The position numbers and the translations under genes were made by a program. This document shows, piece after piece, positions 7,844 to 16,633 of a DNA stretch of 41,943 nt. The first letter of the stretch is position 1. Every line of letters begins with the position of its first letter. The stretch spans positions 1 through 41,943 of the forward strand of contig JBFHES010000011.1 in the NCBI GenBank assembly GCA_041584015.1. The letters run 5' to 3'. The DNA is from JBFHES01 sp041584015. GTDB taxonomy: Bacteria; Bacteroidota; Bacteroidia; Bacteroidales; M50B96. The notes under the pieces are model-generated. The model saw only the letters and a list, made by a program, of their open reading frames with translations, was not told the origin of the DNA and made no database searches.

Positions 7844-9695
7844 GAAAGAATTTTTCTTCTATAGTCATTTGTTCTATAGGCTCATCACCTTTTATATTTC
7901 TAAAACGCTTTCGGGACTCGACACCAAATATACTGGATGGATAATCTGTAAGAAGTTTTTGGTAAAGGGTCATCGCCGTTTCCTTATCCATTATTTTATT
8001 TTCATATAAATCGGCAAGTTTAAACAGGGCGTTATCTCCTAAAACTTCGGAGCTGTAGTTGTCAACTATTACCTGGTAGCATGCAATGGCATTTGCAAAG
8101 TTTTGCTGCTTGCTGTACAAATCCCCTTTTCGCATGTAGCTCTCATCAATTAGTGAGTGGTCAGGAAATAGGGTCATAATGGAGTCATAGGTAAGCAAGG
8201 AGGCGGTTTCTTGTTGTTGAAAGGCCAGCATGTCAGCACGTGCAAACATTTGCATGGCGGTTATCGAAGTATCTAAAGCCGTGTTGTCGTTAATTAGTTC
8301 TGCCAGTTCAAAAGAATTGTTGGCAATAAGTTTCGAGGTACTTGCTTTTAATATATCAAGAAGCGCTTGTGCCCAGTCAAAGTTTCCACTATAATAGTAC
8401 AGTTTTGCTTTTCGGAATTTAGCTTCGTGACCAATAGGATTGGTTTGGTTGGCTTTTTCAACCTGGCCATATATTAACGCTGCATCCCAAATATCTCCGG
8501 TCATCAATTTAATTTCAGCAAGTTCTAATTTCGATTCACTTATTAGATCCGGCTCAATGTTTGGCATTGCAATTAAGATTTCAAGAAGTGCTATTGCTTC
8601 ATCAATCTCACCAAGATAGAAACCACGTAGATGTGCAAAATCCAACATGATTGGGGCTGATTGTGGATAGTGTCCGAATTCATCCAAAGCTTGCAGGTAA
8701 GCTGTTTTTAGTTCCTGAAGATCGGTGTTTGACTGTTTTCCGTCTTGCTTAAGAATCAGGTATGAAGTATTCAGGTAATTTTTCTTGGCTAGATAATATA
8801 CAGGTGATTCCTTACCATACTCCAGTACGTAGGAATACATTTTTTTAGCTAAATCATATGACTTGTTCTTGACAACCATGTTTGCCAGCTTGTACACTTC
8901 AGCTCCTTTAAGGTCGTTGCGTTTATCCATGGCTTTTGATTGTACAAAAGCTTTATTAAACTCTTTCTTTTGAATGTACAACCAAGTTAGAAGTTCATTG
9001 TAAATTTGAACATCCGGAGAGGCCTGAATACGTTTTATTATTTCTCCTTTAACCATTGAATACATGTTGTCTTCAACATCGGCCATAAGAAGCGACTGCA
9101 GTCTGTTTTGAACGTGCTTAATGTTTTCCGGGCGTTCCAGTATCCAGTACATGTATTCATTTATCATTAAGTCATGCTTTCGCTGATACATATACACGTT
9201 CGCAAGTTGATTGCGATAAAGGTTGTTGTCGTTTAAAAGTTCCCGTCCTTTCAGATAAGTTTTTTCGGCGTAGTCGAATTCTCTTATGCGGGTGTATGCA
9301 TTCGCTAAATGATAGATGTCGTTGCTCTTTGGTTTTAGCTTTTTAAGAGCTTGCTCAAATTTTTCTTCTGCGCTTTCAAGGTCGCCCTGCTTTTTATAGT
9401 TAGTGCCTAATTCAACATAAAGTGATGCATCATCAGAGTTTTTTCTTATTTCTTTCTTGAGCACTTTTTCCGCCTCATCAAACTTGTTTAGTTCCCACAA
9501 ACAATTCAGGTAAAAAGTCAGGTATGATTTTGATTTGGTTGTACTGTACAGTTCTTCAAAAAAGATAACCGCTTTTGCGTATTCTTTATTCCTGTAATAT
9601 TCGTGAGCTAGTTTTGAATCGTTAAACTTAGGCTGGGCAAAACCACTTATTGCAAAAAGCAGAATTGATGATATGATTATAAATGATTTCTTCAT
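7827..9695 (-). CDS. Secreted tetratricopeptide-repeat protein
   Basis: This encodes 622 residues with a signal peptide (MKKSFIIISSILLFAISGFA, then QPKF). The whole mature chain is built of helix pairs with TPR character, for example around FDEAEKVLKKEI, SAEEKFEQALKKL and FDYAEKTYLKGRE near the N-terminus. Near the C-terminus, FANAIACYQVIVDNY and TAMTLYQKLLTDYPSS resemble the YbgF/BamD style of TPR. Such proteins scaffold other envelope proteins; no catalytic motif is present and the partner is unknown. It is the first gene of a two-gene unit with ruvC. A TATCTTTG promoter element lies 85 bases upstream. Confidence 0.85.
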   Translation of the reverse strand: MKKSFIIISSILLFAISGFAQPKFNDSKLAHEYYRNKEYAKAVIFFEELYSTTKSKSYLTFYLNCLWELNKFDEAEKVLKKEIRKNSDDASLYVELGTNYKKQGDLESAEEKFEQALKKLKPKSNDIYHLANAYTRIREFDYAEKTYLKGRELLNDNNLYRNQLANVYMYQRKHDLMINEYMYWILERPENIKHVQNRLQSLLMADVEDNMYSMVKGEIIKRIQASPDVQIYNELLTWLYIQKKEFNKAFVQSKAMDKRNDLKGAEVYKLANMVVKNKSYDLAKKMYSYVLEYGKESPVYYLAKKNYLNTSYLILKQDGKQSNTDLQELKTAYLQALDEFGHYPQSAPIMLDFAHLRGFYLGEIDEAIALLEILIAMPNIEPDLISESKLELAEIKLMTGDIWDAALIYGQVEKANQTNPIGHEAKFRKAKLYYYSGNFDWAQALLDILKASTSKLIANNSFELAELINDNTALDTSITAMQMFARADMLAFQQQETASLLTYDSIMTLFPDHSLIDESYMRKGDLYSKQQNFANAIACYQVIVDNYSSEVLGDNALFKLADLYENKIMDKETAMTLYQKLLTDYPSSIFGVESRKRFRNIKGDEPIEQMTIEEKFFHGIPN

Positions 9696-9780
9696 TTTGG
9701 TTTTAACAGTAATAACTTGAGTTTCCTGATTTTGTTATTGTAACAATAATAAATAAAGGGGTGTTCAATTATTTGAAGAA

Positions 9781-9788
9781 CAAAGATA
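9781..9788 (-). promoter_or_regulatory. Predicted -7 element for the TPR-ruvC unit
   Basis: TATCTTTG on the - strand matches the Bacteroidota -7 consensus exactly. The start site would be near 9775, about 80 bases before the TPR gene. I see no clear TTG at the -33 position; that region is occupied by the terminator hairpin of the preceding gene. Confidence 0.5.
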
Positions 9789-9789
9789 A

Positions 9790-9821
9790 AATAAAAATGC
9801 CACCCTTTAGAGGTGGCATTT
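9790..9821 (-). terminator. Terminator of the EF-G paralog gene
   Basis: The 10-bp stem AAATGCCACC / GGTGGCATTT (9795-9804 with 9812-9821) has a 7-base loop and, on the - strand, is followed by TTTATTTTAT. It lies 22 bases after the stop codon of the EF-G paralog. Confidence 0.85.
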
Positions 9822-9842
9822 CCATAATATAGTTTGAAAGAA

Positions 9843-12002
9843 TTAATCTTCGTCTTCTTGTTCTGCTTCGTAAGCTTTAAGCAATACATCTTGTAAGTCA
9901 CCTGGTACTGGTTCGTACTTGGCAAATTTCATTGTATAAGTTGCACGTCCACTGGTAATAGAACTTAGAGCAGTTGAATACTTATTCATTTCAGCTAAAG
10001 GTACAGTAGCTTTAATTTTCTCGTATCCACCTTCACTGCTCATACCTTGAATCATGGCACGGCGTCCCTGCAGGTCGCTCATAACATCACCCATATAATC
10101 AGAAGGTACAAGTACTTCTACGTCGTAAACTGGTTCCATAATCTTCGGGCCGGCATCTTTAAATGCAGCACTAAATGCATATCTACCAGCTAGCTTAAAC
10201 GAAATCTCGTTTGAGTCAACGGCGTGCATTTTACCATCATATATAGATATTCTAATATCACGGGCATAGGAACCTGTTAAAGGACCTTCTTCCATCTTCT
10301 CCATAATACCTTTAAGGATAGCTGGAAGGTAACGAGCATCAATAGCTCCACCAACAATACAGTTATAGAAAATAAGTTTTCCACCCCAAGGAAGTGTATG
10401 TTCTTCTTTTCCTCTAACATTTACGTTTTGCTCTTTTCCGTTAATCTTAAACTTAACCGGATCCGGAGCCCCTTCTACAAATGGTTCAATTACCATGTGC
10501 ACTTCACCAAACTGTCCGGAACCACCAGACTGCTTTTTGTGCTTGTATGATGACTGTGCTTGTTTTGTAATTGTTTCGCGATAAGGTATTCTTGGTGGAA
10601 TGTATTCAGTGTCTACTTTGTAGATATTATCCAAATGCCATTTTAGAATATTCAAGTGGTATTCACCCTGACCAGAAACAATAATTTGTTTAAGTTCCTT
10701 AGAGAATTCTATAGTGATTGTAGGATCTTGCTGGTGCATTTTGTTTAATGCTTCAGCCATTTTCTCTTCTTCACCTTCAGTTACTGATTTAATAGCAGAA
10801 CGGTACTTTGGTTCTGGGAAATCAACACCAGGGAATGTCCAGTCTTGTCCACCAATATTTAATGTATGGTCTGTTTTTGTGTTTTTCATTTTAACAGTAC
10901 CACCTATATCACCGGCAACCATTTTGGTTGTCTTTTGTCTGTGTTTACCTGCACATGCAAAAATCTGTGAAATTCTTTCTTTAGTACCTGACGAGTAGTT
11001 TGTAAGGTCAATGCTTTCTGTAATTTCTCCAGACATTACTTTGAAGTATGATACTTCACCAATATGCGGCTCAATGGTCGTCTTAAAGATAAAAATTGAA
11101 GCAGGCCCTTTAGGATCGCACTCAATAACTTCTTCATCCTTATTTACTACACCTGGCATTTCAGAAGCAGAAGGTGCTGTTCTTGAAAGGAATTCCATTA
11201 ATCTATCAACACCCATATTTTTCTTTGCAGAAATACAGAAGATAGGGAAGATACCGCGTGTTCTCAAACCTTGAGAAATTCCCATGGTCATTTCTTCGCG
11301 GGTTAATGTTTCCGTTTCGAAAAACTTCTCCATTAAAGCTTCGTCAGCTTCAGCAGCCTTCTCAACTAAAATTGAATGTAGTTCTTCAGCTCTGTCTTTT
11401 TCGTTGTCAGGAATTTCACTTACTTCTGCATTACCACCGTCTGCACCATAAGTGTACATTTTCATGGTAATCACATCAATAATTGAAGTGAAATCGATTC
11501 CAGTTGCTACTGGATATTGAATAACTACAGCGTTGCCACCAAATTTTTCTTTTAGCGTTTCAACTGATTTATCATAGTTTGCTTTGTCATGATCCATTTG
11601 GTTTAAAACAAACATCATTGGTTTGTTTAGTCTGGCAGCATGACGTCCCTGGATTTCAGTTCCAACCTCAACACCATTCTGTCCATTAATTACCATTAAT
11701 GCCAAGTCGGCAACATGATAAGCAGTAATAGAACCTCCAACGAAATCGTCTAGACCCGGATTGTCAATAAAATTAAGCTTGGCATTGTTTGCCTCAGCAT
11801 AAAGCACGGTAGAGAAAATTGAATTCTGGTTTTCATGCTCTATATCATTGTAATCAGAAACAGTATTCTTAGTTCCAACATCTCCTCTTCTGTCGATAAC
11901 ACCACCTTGAAATAGCATGCTTTCAGCTAAGGTCGTCTTACCAGAACCAGAGTTCCCAACGAGCGTGATATTTTTGATTTGATTGCTCTCGTAAATTTTC
12001 AT
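9843..12002 (-). CDS. Elongation factor G paralog (EF-G2-like) with altered GTPase motifs
   Basis: This encodes 719 residues co-linear with EF-G over all five domains, ending in an acidic tail (EAEQEDED). The P loop is GNSGSGKT (16-23) instead of AHIDAGKT. Switch I has ENQNSIFSTV (57-66) where EF-G has ERGITIT, so the conserved Thr is a Ser. Switch II is DNPGL (80-84), where canonical EF-G has DTPGH and the His activates water. The G4 motif is NQMD (134-137) instead of NKMD. Domains III-V stay well conserved (for example SGQGEYHLNILK and GRYAFSAAFKDA). The family includes the Bacteroides EF-G2 paralog, which is reported to support translocation without GTP hydrolysis. A canonical fusA lies 1.6 kb away on the opposite strand, so this copy is not the housekeeping factor. 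A promoter and a terminator flank it as a single-gene unit. Confidence 0.9.
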   Translation of the reverse strand: MKIYESNQIKNITLVGNSGSGKTTLAESMLFQGGVIDRRGDVGTKNTVSDYNDIEHENQNSIFSTVLYAEANNAKLNFIDNPGLDDFVGGSITAYHVADLALMVINGQNGVEVGTEIQGRHAARLNKPMMFVLNQMDHDKANYDKSVETLKEKFGGNAVVIQYPVATGIDFTSIIDVITMKMYTYGADGGNAEVSEIPDNEKDRAEELHSILVEKAAEADEALMEKFFETETLTREEMTMGISQGLRTRGIFPIFCISAKKNMGVDRLMEFLSRTAPSASEMPGVVNKDEEVIECDPKGPASIFIFKTTIEPHIGEVSYFKVMSGEITESIDLTNYSSGTKERISQIFACAGKHRQKTTKMVAGDIGGTVKMKNTKTDHTLNIGGQDWTFPGVDFPEPKYRSAIKSVTEGEEEKMAEALNKMHQQDPTITIEFSKELKQIIVSGQGEYHLNILKWHLDNIYKVDTEYIPPRIPYRETITKQAQSSYKHKKQSGGSGQFGEVHMVIEPFVEGAPDPVKFKINGKEQNVNVRGKEEHTLPWGGKLIFYNCIVGGAIDARYLPAILKGIMEKMEEGPLTGSYARDIRISIYDGKMHAVDSNEISFKLAGRYAFSAAFKDAGPKIMEPVYDVEVLVPSDYMGDVMSDLQGRRAMIQGMSSEGGYEKIKATVPLAEMNKYSTALSSITSGRATYTMKFAKYEPVPGDLQDVLLKAYEAEQEDED

Positions 12003-12062
12003 GTTCGCTTATTCTTAAATTATTATATAAAGTATCTATATATCAGCCTTAAAAAGGGTGGT

Positions 12063-12093
12063 CAAAGCTAATAAAATTTTAAAAATCAACAAA
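12063..12093 (-). promoter_or_regulatory. Predicted promoter of the EF-G paralog
   Basis: On the - strand, TTTG (12090-12093) is followed after 19 bases by TAGCTTTG (12063-12070), a good match to the Bacteroidota promoter. The start site is expected near 12056, giving a leader of about 55 bases that is very A/T-rich. Confidence 0.7.
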
Positions 12094-12275
12094 TGTGAAT
12101 GAGACTGTTTTCAACCTTATTATATGTCAATAAACATGCGGTATACATTCAACTCGTCTATTATCAAACTATTGGCTTTGCAAGCTAATTATGGCAGTGC
12201 AAAAGGCTGCGCCAGAAGCATCGTTTTATTTGGATACTAACTAGAACGGATTCAGGATAACTGAAGCCTAACAAT

Positions 12276-12299
12276 TATACCTATATTATATAAGGTATA
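12276..12299. repeat. Inverted repeat TATACCT...AGGTATA
   Basis: TATACCTATA and TATAAGGTATA face each other around a 3-base centre (TTA) with one bulged A. It could be an operator for a dimeric regulator or a cruciform/hairpin. It is 274 bases upstream of the EF-G paralog start and 376 bases upstream of rpsL. Confidence 0.5.
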
Positions 12300-12416
12300 C
12301 CTCTGGAAATTTCAGAACAGCCTTCATCTCAATCGTGGTAGACGAACTGCCATGTTTTTAATCAGGTAAATTGCTTTGTCGATTCAGTCAGTGTTAAAGG
12401 GGGATCATGGCCGGTG

Positions 12417-12444
12417 ATGCAAAGTTTATATTTTATATTTGCAT
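12417..12444. repeat. Inverted repeat ATGCAAA-N14-TTTGCAT
   Basis: Two perfect 7-base arms (12417-12423 and 12438-12444) are separated by 14 A/T-rich bases. The right arm overlaps a TATATTTG promoter-like octamer (12434-12441). The layout suits a regulator site, but a chance palindrome is possible. Confidence 0.4.
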
Positions 12445-12598
12445 GCTAAATGTAGGAAGTTTCACAAAATAGAGTACTTTTGCCACCTACTTTTTTTAAG
12501 AGCCAAACTCAAGCACTATTTAAGTTGTTGATCTTTAGGAGTTTTTACAAGCACCTAGTGGGGGTTTTAGGCTTTTTTAAATTATTTGGTTATAGGTA

Positions 12599-12627
12599 TT
12601 GTTTTTAAGGAAAAAACAATATCTTTG
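12599..12627 (+). promoter_or_regulatory. Predicted promoter of the ribosomal superoperon (rpsL)
   Basis: TTG at 12599-12601, 18 bases, then TATCTTTG at 12620-12627 match the Bacteroidota consensus. The start site is expected near 12633, giving a leader of about 40 bases with repeated AAAAAGTTTT blocks and no Shine-Dalgarno sequence. It is the only clear promoter found before the 33 genes that follow. Confidence 0.75.
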
Positions 12628-12674
12628 CACACCAATTTGTTAAAAAGTTTTAAAAAGTTTTTAAAAGCTGGAAA

Positions 12675-13055
12675 ATGCCGACAATATCACAATTAGTAAG
12701 AAAAGGAAGAACGAAATTAGTAGACAAAAGTAAGGCTCCTGCCTTAGATTCATGTCCACAGAGAAGAGGTGTTTGTTTACGTGTGTATACAACAACTCCT
12801 AAAAAGCCGAATTCAGCTATGCGTAAAGTAGCAAGAGTTCGTTTAACAAACCAGAAGGAAGTAAATGCTTACATCCCTGGTGAAGGACATAACTTACAGG
12901 AACACTCTATTGTACTAATTCGAGGTGGAAGAGTAAAAGACCTTCCGGGAGTAAGATACCATATCATTAGAGGTGCACTTGACACAACTGGTGTTGAAGG
13001 TCGTACTCAACGTCGTTCAAAGTATGGTGCTAAGCGTCCAAAACAAAAAAAATAA
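12675..13055 (+). CDS. rpsL: 30S ribosomal protein S12
   Basis: This encodes 126 residues. S12 sits at the decoding centre of the small subunit and controls accuracy. The conserved loop TTTPKKPNSAMRKVARVR includes Lys43, and RGGRVKDLPGVRYH includes Lys88 and Asp89. Lys43 and Lys88 are the positions where streptomycin-resistance substitutions arise; both are wild type here. The 59-72 segment and the basic C-terminal tail (RSKYGAKRPKQKK) are normal. It is the first gene of the superoperon, 48 bases after the predicted promoter -7 element. Confidence 0.99.
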   Translation: MPTISQLVRKGRTKLVDKSKAPALDSCPQRRGVCLRVYTTTPKKPNSAMRKVARVRLTNQKEVNAYIPGEGHNLQEHSIVLIRGGRVKDLPGVRYHIIRGALDTTGVEGRTQRRSKYGAKRPKQKK

Positions 13056-13081
13056 TTAATATCTCATAAGATTTTCTAATA

Positions 13082-13558
13082 ATGAGAAAAGCTAAACCGA
13101 AGAAGCGAATTGTATTACCAGATCCGAAGTTTAACGACAAGCTGGTAACACTTTTTATTAACGACCTCATGATGGACGGAAAAAAGAATATTGCATTCAA
13201 TATTTTTTATGACGCCCTTGACATCGTTGGTAAGAAAATGAAAGACGAAGAGATTGCTCCATTAGATGTATGGAAGAAAGCTCTTGAGAATATTACTCCT
13301 GGCGTAGAGGTTAAGTCTCGACGTGTTGGTGGTGCTACCTTTCAGGTGCCAATGGAAATCCGTCCGGAAAGAAAGAGATCAATAAGTATCAAGAATATGG
13401 TGCTTTACTCTAGAAAAAGGTCTGGTCGTTCTATGAGTGAGAAACTTGCCGCAGAAATTGTTGCAGCCTACAATGAAGAAGGTGCAGCATTCAAGAAGAA
13501 AGAAGATACTCATCGTATGGCAGAAGCAAACAAAGCTTTTGCACATTTTAGGTTTTAA
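13082..13558 (+). CDS. rpsG: 30S ribosomal protein S7
   Basis: This encodes 158 residues, normal for S7, the primary assembly protein of the 30S head that contacts E-site tRNA. The signature DPKFNDKLVTLFINDLMMDG near the N-terminus and GGATFQVPMEIRPERK in the middle are diagnostic. It lies 26 bases after rpsL and 5 bases before fusA, the classic str order. I see no room for the S7-binding intercistronic structure known from E. coli. Confidence 0.99.
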   Translation: MRKAKPKKRIVLPDPKFNDKLVTLFINDLMMDGKKNIAFNIFYDALDIVGKKMKDEEIAPLDVWKKALENITPGVEVKSRRVGGATFQVPMEIRPERKRSISIKNMVLYSRKRSGRSMSEKLAAEIVAAYNEEGAAFKKKEDTHRMAEANKAFAHFRF

Positions 13559-13563
13559 TAGCG

Positions 13564-15666
13564 ATGGCAGGGAAGTTAGAACATACGCGTAATATTGGGA
13601 TAATGGCCCATATCGATGCCGGTAAAACTACGACTACCGAGCGTATTCTCTTTTATACAGGGAAAACACATCGAATTGGGGAAGTGCATGATGGAGCTGC
13701 TACTATGGACTGGATGGTTCAGGAGCAGGAGAGGGGAATTACAATTACTTCCGCTGCAACAACCACCTATTGGAACTACAAAAACAATGAGTATAAAATC
13801 AATATTATTGACACTCCGGGTCACGTTGATTTTACTGTTGAAGTAGAAAGATCTTTAAGAATCTTAGATGGTGCGGTTGCTGTATTTTGTGCTGTTGGTG
13901 GCGTTGAGCCGCAATCAGAAACTGTATGGCGTCAAGCAGACAGGTACGAGGTACCTCGCATTGCATTCGTAAATAAGATGGACCGTGTCGGCGCGGACTT
14001 TTATGGTGTAGTTGGTCAGATCGAAGATAAACTTAAAGCTAGACCTATTCCTATTCAGATTCCAATTGGATCAGAAGAAGGATTTAGAGGAGTAGTTGAT
14101 TTACTCGAAAATAAAGCTGTTGTTTGGTACGACGATAAAACTTCAGGTACTAAGTATGAACTGGAAGATATTCCAGAGGATATGAAGGAAGAAGTTCTTG
14201 AATGGAGAGGAAAATTAATTGAAGCAGTGGCAGAATACGATGATGCGCTTTTAGAGCGTTTCTTCGAAGATCCTGATTCAATCACTCCGGACGAGATGAT
14301 GGCAGTAATTCGAAAAGCTACAATCGACAGGGCAATTATTCCTGTAATGTGTGGATCTGCATTTAAGAATAAAGGTGTTCAACGCCTTCTTGACGCAGTA
14401 ATTTCTTTACTACCTAGTCCGATTGATGTTGGTGCTGTAACAGGTATCGATCCAGACACAGAAAAAGAAATACAAAGGCTTCCTGAAACTACGGAACCTT
14501 TTTCAGCCTTAGCATTTAAAATTGCAACCGATCCATATGTAGGACGATTAGCGTTTGTAAGAGTTTACTCTGGTGTTCTAAAGGCAGGTATGCATGTTCT
14601 TAACTTAAGAACAGGTAAAAAAGAACGTATAACACGTTTATACCAAATGCACGCTAACAAGCAAAATCCAATGACAGAAATTGGCGCAGGTGATATTTGT
14701 GCAGCTGTTGGATTTAAAGATTTAAGAACAGGAGACTCTATTTGCGATCTTAAGAACCCAATAATGTTAGAGAATATTAGTTTCCCTGACCCAGTTATTG
14801 GTGTAGCAGTAGAACCTAAAACACAAGCAGATGTAGATAAGCTTGGTACTGCTTTAGGTAAATTAGCAGAAGAGGATCCAACATTCCAGGTGAAAACTGA
14901 TATTGACTCAGGTCAAACGGTAATTAGTGGAATGGGTGAGCTTCACCTTGAAATCTTACTTGATAGATTAAAGCGTGAATTCTCTGTAGAATGTAGTCAG
15001 GGTGCTCCTATGGTAAATTACAAGGAGGCAATTACTGGCACTGTTGAACATAGAGAAGTATTCAAGAAGCAGAGTGGTGGTCGTGGTAAATTTGCCGACA
15101 TAGTTGTGAGAATATCTCCAGCAGATGAAGGTGTAACAGGATTACAATTTATTAGTGAGATTAAAGGTGGTAATGTTCCAAAAGAATATATTCCATCAAT
15201 TGAGAAGGGTTTTAAAAATGCAATGAGCAACGGACCACTTGCAGGATACGCTGTGGAAAGTTTAAAAGTTGTCTTATTAGATGGTTCATTCCATGCTGTT
15301 GACTCTGATCAGCTTTCATTTGAGATCGCGGCGCGTCAAGCATTTAAACATGCAGCAGTTAAGGCAAATCCAGTATTAATGGAGCCGGTAATGTCTGCAG
15401 AAGTTGTAACTCCTGAAGAGTATATGGGAGATGTAATAAGCGACTTTAATAAGCGACGTGGCCAAATTAGTGGAATGGAAGAAAAGTCTGGCTCACGAAT
15501 AGTAAAAGCCAAGGTGCCGTTGTCAGAGAAATTCGGTTATGTTACAGTTCTAAGAACATTAACATCAGGTAGAGCTACTTCTACAATGGAATTCTCTCAC
15601 TACGAAGAAGTGCCAAAGAATATTGCGGAAGCAGTAATCACCAAAATTACAGGACAGGTATTTTAA
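13564..15666 (+). CDS. fusA: Elongation factor G (canonical translocase)
   Basis: This encodes 700 residues. EF-G drives tRNA-mRNA translocation with GTP and, with RRF, ribosome recycling. All GTPase motifs are intact: AHIDAGKT (15-22), ERGITIT (56-62), DTPGH (83-87) with catalytic His87, and NKMD (137-140). Domains II to V follow, including SGMGELHLEILLDRLKREF and the domain IV HAVDSDQLSFEIAARQAF. This is the housekeeping copy, in the str position between rpsG and rpsJ. It contrasts residue by residue with the diverged paralog on the other strand. No tuf gene follows; rpsJ begins 19 bases later. Confidence 0.99.
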   Translation: MAGKLEHTRNIGIMAHIDAGKTTTTERILFYTGKTHRIGEVHDGAATMDWMVQEQERGITITSAATTTYWNYKNNEYKINIIDTPGHVDFTVEVERSLRILDGAVAVFCAVGGVEPQSETVWRQADRYEVPRIAFVNKMDRVGADFYGVVGQIEDKLKARPIPIQIPIGSEEGFRGVVDLLENKAVVWYDDKTSGTKYELEDIPEDMKEEVLEWRGKLIEAVAEYDDALLERFFEDPDSITPDEMMAVIRKATIDRAIIPVMCGSAFKNKGVQRLLDAVISLLPSPIDVGAVTGIDPDTEKEIQRLPETTEPFSALAFKIATDPYVGRLAFVRVYSGVLKAGMHVLNLRTGKKERITRLYQMHANKQNPMTEIGAGDICAAVGFKDLRTGDSICDLKNPIMLENISFPDPVIGVAVEPKTQADVDKLGTALGKLAEEDPTFQVKTDIDSGQTVISGMGELHLEILLDRLKREFSVECSQGAPMVNYKEAITGTVEHREVFKKQSGGRGKFADIVVRISPADEGVTGLQFISEIKGGNVPKEYIPSIEKGFKNAMSNGPLAGYAVESLKVVLLDGSFHAVDSDQLSFEIAARQAFKHAAVKANPVLMEPVMSAEVVTPEEYMGDVISDFNKRRGQISGMEEKSGSRIVKAKVPLSEKFGYVTVLRTLTSGRATSTMEFSHYEEVPKNIAEAVITKITGQVF

Positions 15667-15685
15667 TTAATAGTATTATAAAGAA

Positions 15686-15991
15686 ATGAGCCAAAAGATT
15701 AGGATTAAGCTTAAATCGTACGATCACAACCTGGTTGATAAATCAGCAGAGAAGATTGTAAAAACAGTAAAGGCTACAGGAGCAGTTGTAAGTGGTCCTA
15801 TCCCATTGCCAACTCACAAGCGAATTTTTACTGTACTACGATCACCTTTCGTGAATAAGAAATCCAGAGAACAGTTTCAATTATCATCATACAAAAGGCT
15901 TTTGGATATTTACAGTTCAACTGCAAAAACAATTGATGCCTTGATGAAGTTGGAGTTGCCAAGTGGTGTTGAAGTAGAAATTAAAGTTTGA
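15686..15991 (+). CDS. rpsJ: 30S ribosomal protein S10
   Basis: This encodes 101 residues. S10 belongs to the 30S head and also binds NusB in antitermination. RIKLKSYDHNLVDKSAEKIV and GPIPLPTHKRIFTVLRSPFV are the family signatures. The gene starts 19 bases after fusA, so no S10 leader of the E. coli type (where L4 represses the operon) can be present. The start is a plain ATG in an A-rich context. Confidence 0.99.
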   Translation: MSQKIRIKLKSYDHNLVDKSAEKIVKTVKATGAVVSGPIPLPTHKRIFTVLRSPFVNKKSREQFQLSSYKRLLDIYSSTAKTIDALMKLELPSGVEVEIKV

Positions 15992-16011
15992 TAATTTAAA
16001 TACAAGTAAAC

Positions 16012-16632
16012 ATGCCAGGATTAATTGGGAAAAAAATAGGTATGACATCTATTTTCAGTGCCGAGGGTAAAAACTTACCATGCACTGTTATTGAAGCGGG
16101 TCCTTGTGTTGTAACACAAATCAAGACCCAGGAGCAGGACGGCTATGATGCAGTGCAAATTGCATTTGAGGATAAGAGTGAGAAGAACGCGGGGAAAGCA
16201 ATGGCTGGTCATTTTAAAAAGGCCGGTACTGCACCAAAAAGAAAACTAGTAGAGTTTAGAGGTCAATTCGACCACGTAAAACTTGGGGATGTATTAACTG
16301 TTGGCGACGTATTAAAAGACGATCGTTGGGTTGATGTAACCGGTACAAGTAAAGGTAAAGGTTTCCAGGGCGTTGTAAAGCGCTACGGATTTAAAGGTGT
16401 TGGAGATGCGACTCACGGTCAGCATAACCGTTTAAGAGCACCTGGATCTCTTGGAGCTTCTTCTTATCCGTCTAGAGTATTTAAAGGCATGCGTATGGCT
16501 GGCCGAATGGGTAACGACCGAGTTAAGGTTACCAATTTGGCAATCGTTAAGCTTATCGCAGATGAGAATGTGTTGTTAGTAAAAGGATCGATTCCTGGTC
16601 CTAATGGTTCATATGTAATTATCAATAAATAA
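16012..16632 (+). CDS. rplC: 50S ribosomal protein L3
   Basis: This encodes 206 residues. L3 is an early assembly protein whose long loop reaches toward the peptidyl transferase centre. The start MPGLIGKKIGMTSIF and the loop around THGQHNRLRAPGSLGASSYP and KGMRMAGRMG are characteristic; the Gln in GQHN is the residue methylated by PrmB in some bacteria. It follows rpsJ by 20 bases and nearly abuts rplD (1 base). Confidence 0.99.
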   Translation: MPGLIGKKIGMTSIFSAEGKNLPCTVIEAGPCVVTQIKTQEQDGYDAVQIAFEDKSEKNAGKAMAGHFKKAGTAPKRKLVEFRGQFDHVKLGDVLTVGDVLKDDRWVDVTGTSKGKGFQGVVKRYGFKGVGDATHGQHNRLRAPGSLGASSYPSRVFKGMRMAGRMGNDRVKVTNLAIVKLIADENVLLVKGSIPGPNGSYVIINK

Positions 16633-16633
16633 A

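Larger units (their letters stand above)
12003..12674. other. 672-base divergent intergenic region between EF-G paralog and rpsL
   Basis: This is the only stretch over 300 bases without a convincing gene. It holds the EF-G paralog promoter at one end and the rpsL promoter at the other. Between them are two inverted repeats (about 12276-12299 and 12417-12444), further TAnnTTTG matches at 12434-12441 and 12475-12482, and a weak hairpin at about 12536-12560 (CCTA/TAGG with flanking AAG/CTT) followed by a run of T. A 21-codon ORF (12407-12472) follows AAAGGGGG. I find no tRNA and no riboswitch that I recognise. Confidence 0.6.

Noticed and set aside
12191..12244. 17-codon ORF MAVQKAAPEASFYLDTN in the EF-G paralog/rpsL gap
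   Set aside because: It is too short, has no ribosome-binding or promoter signal close by, and no family likeness.
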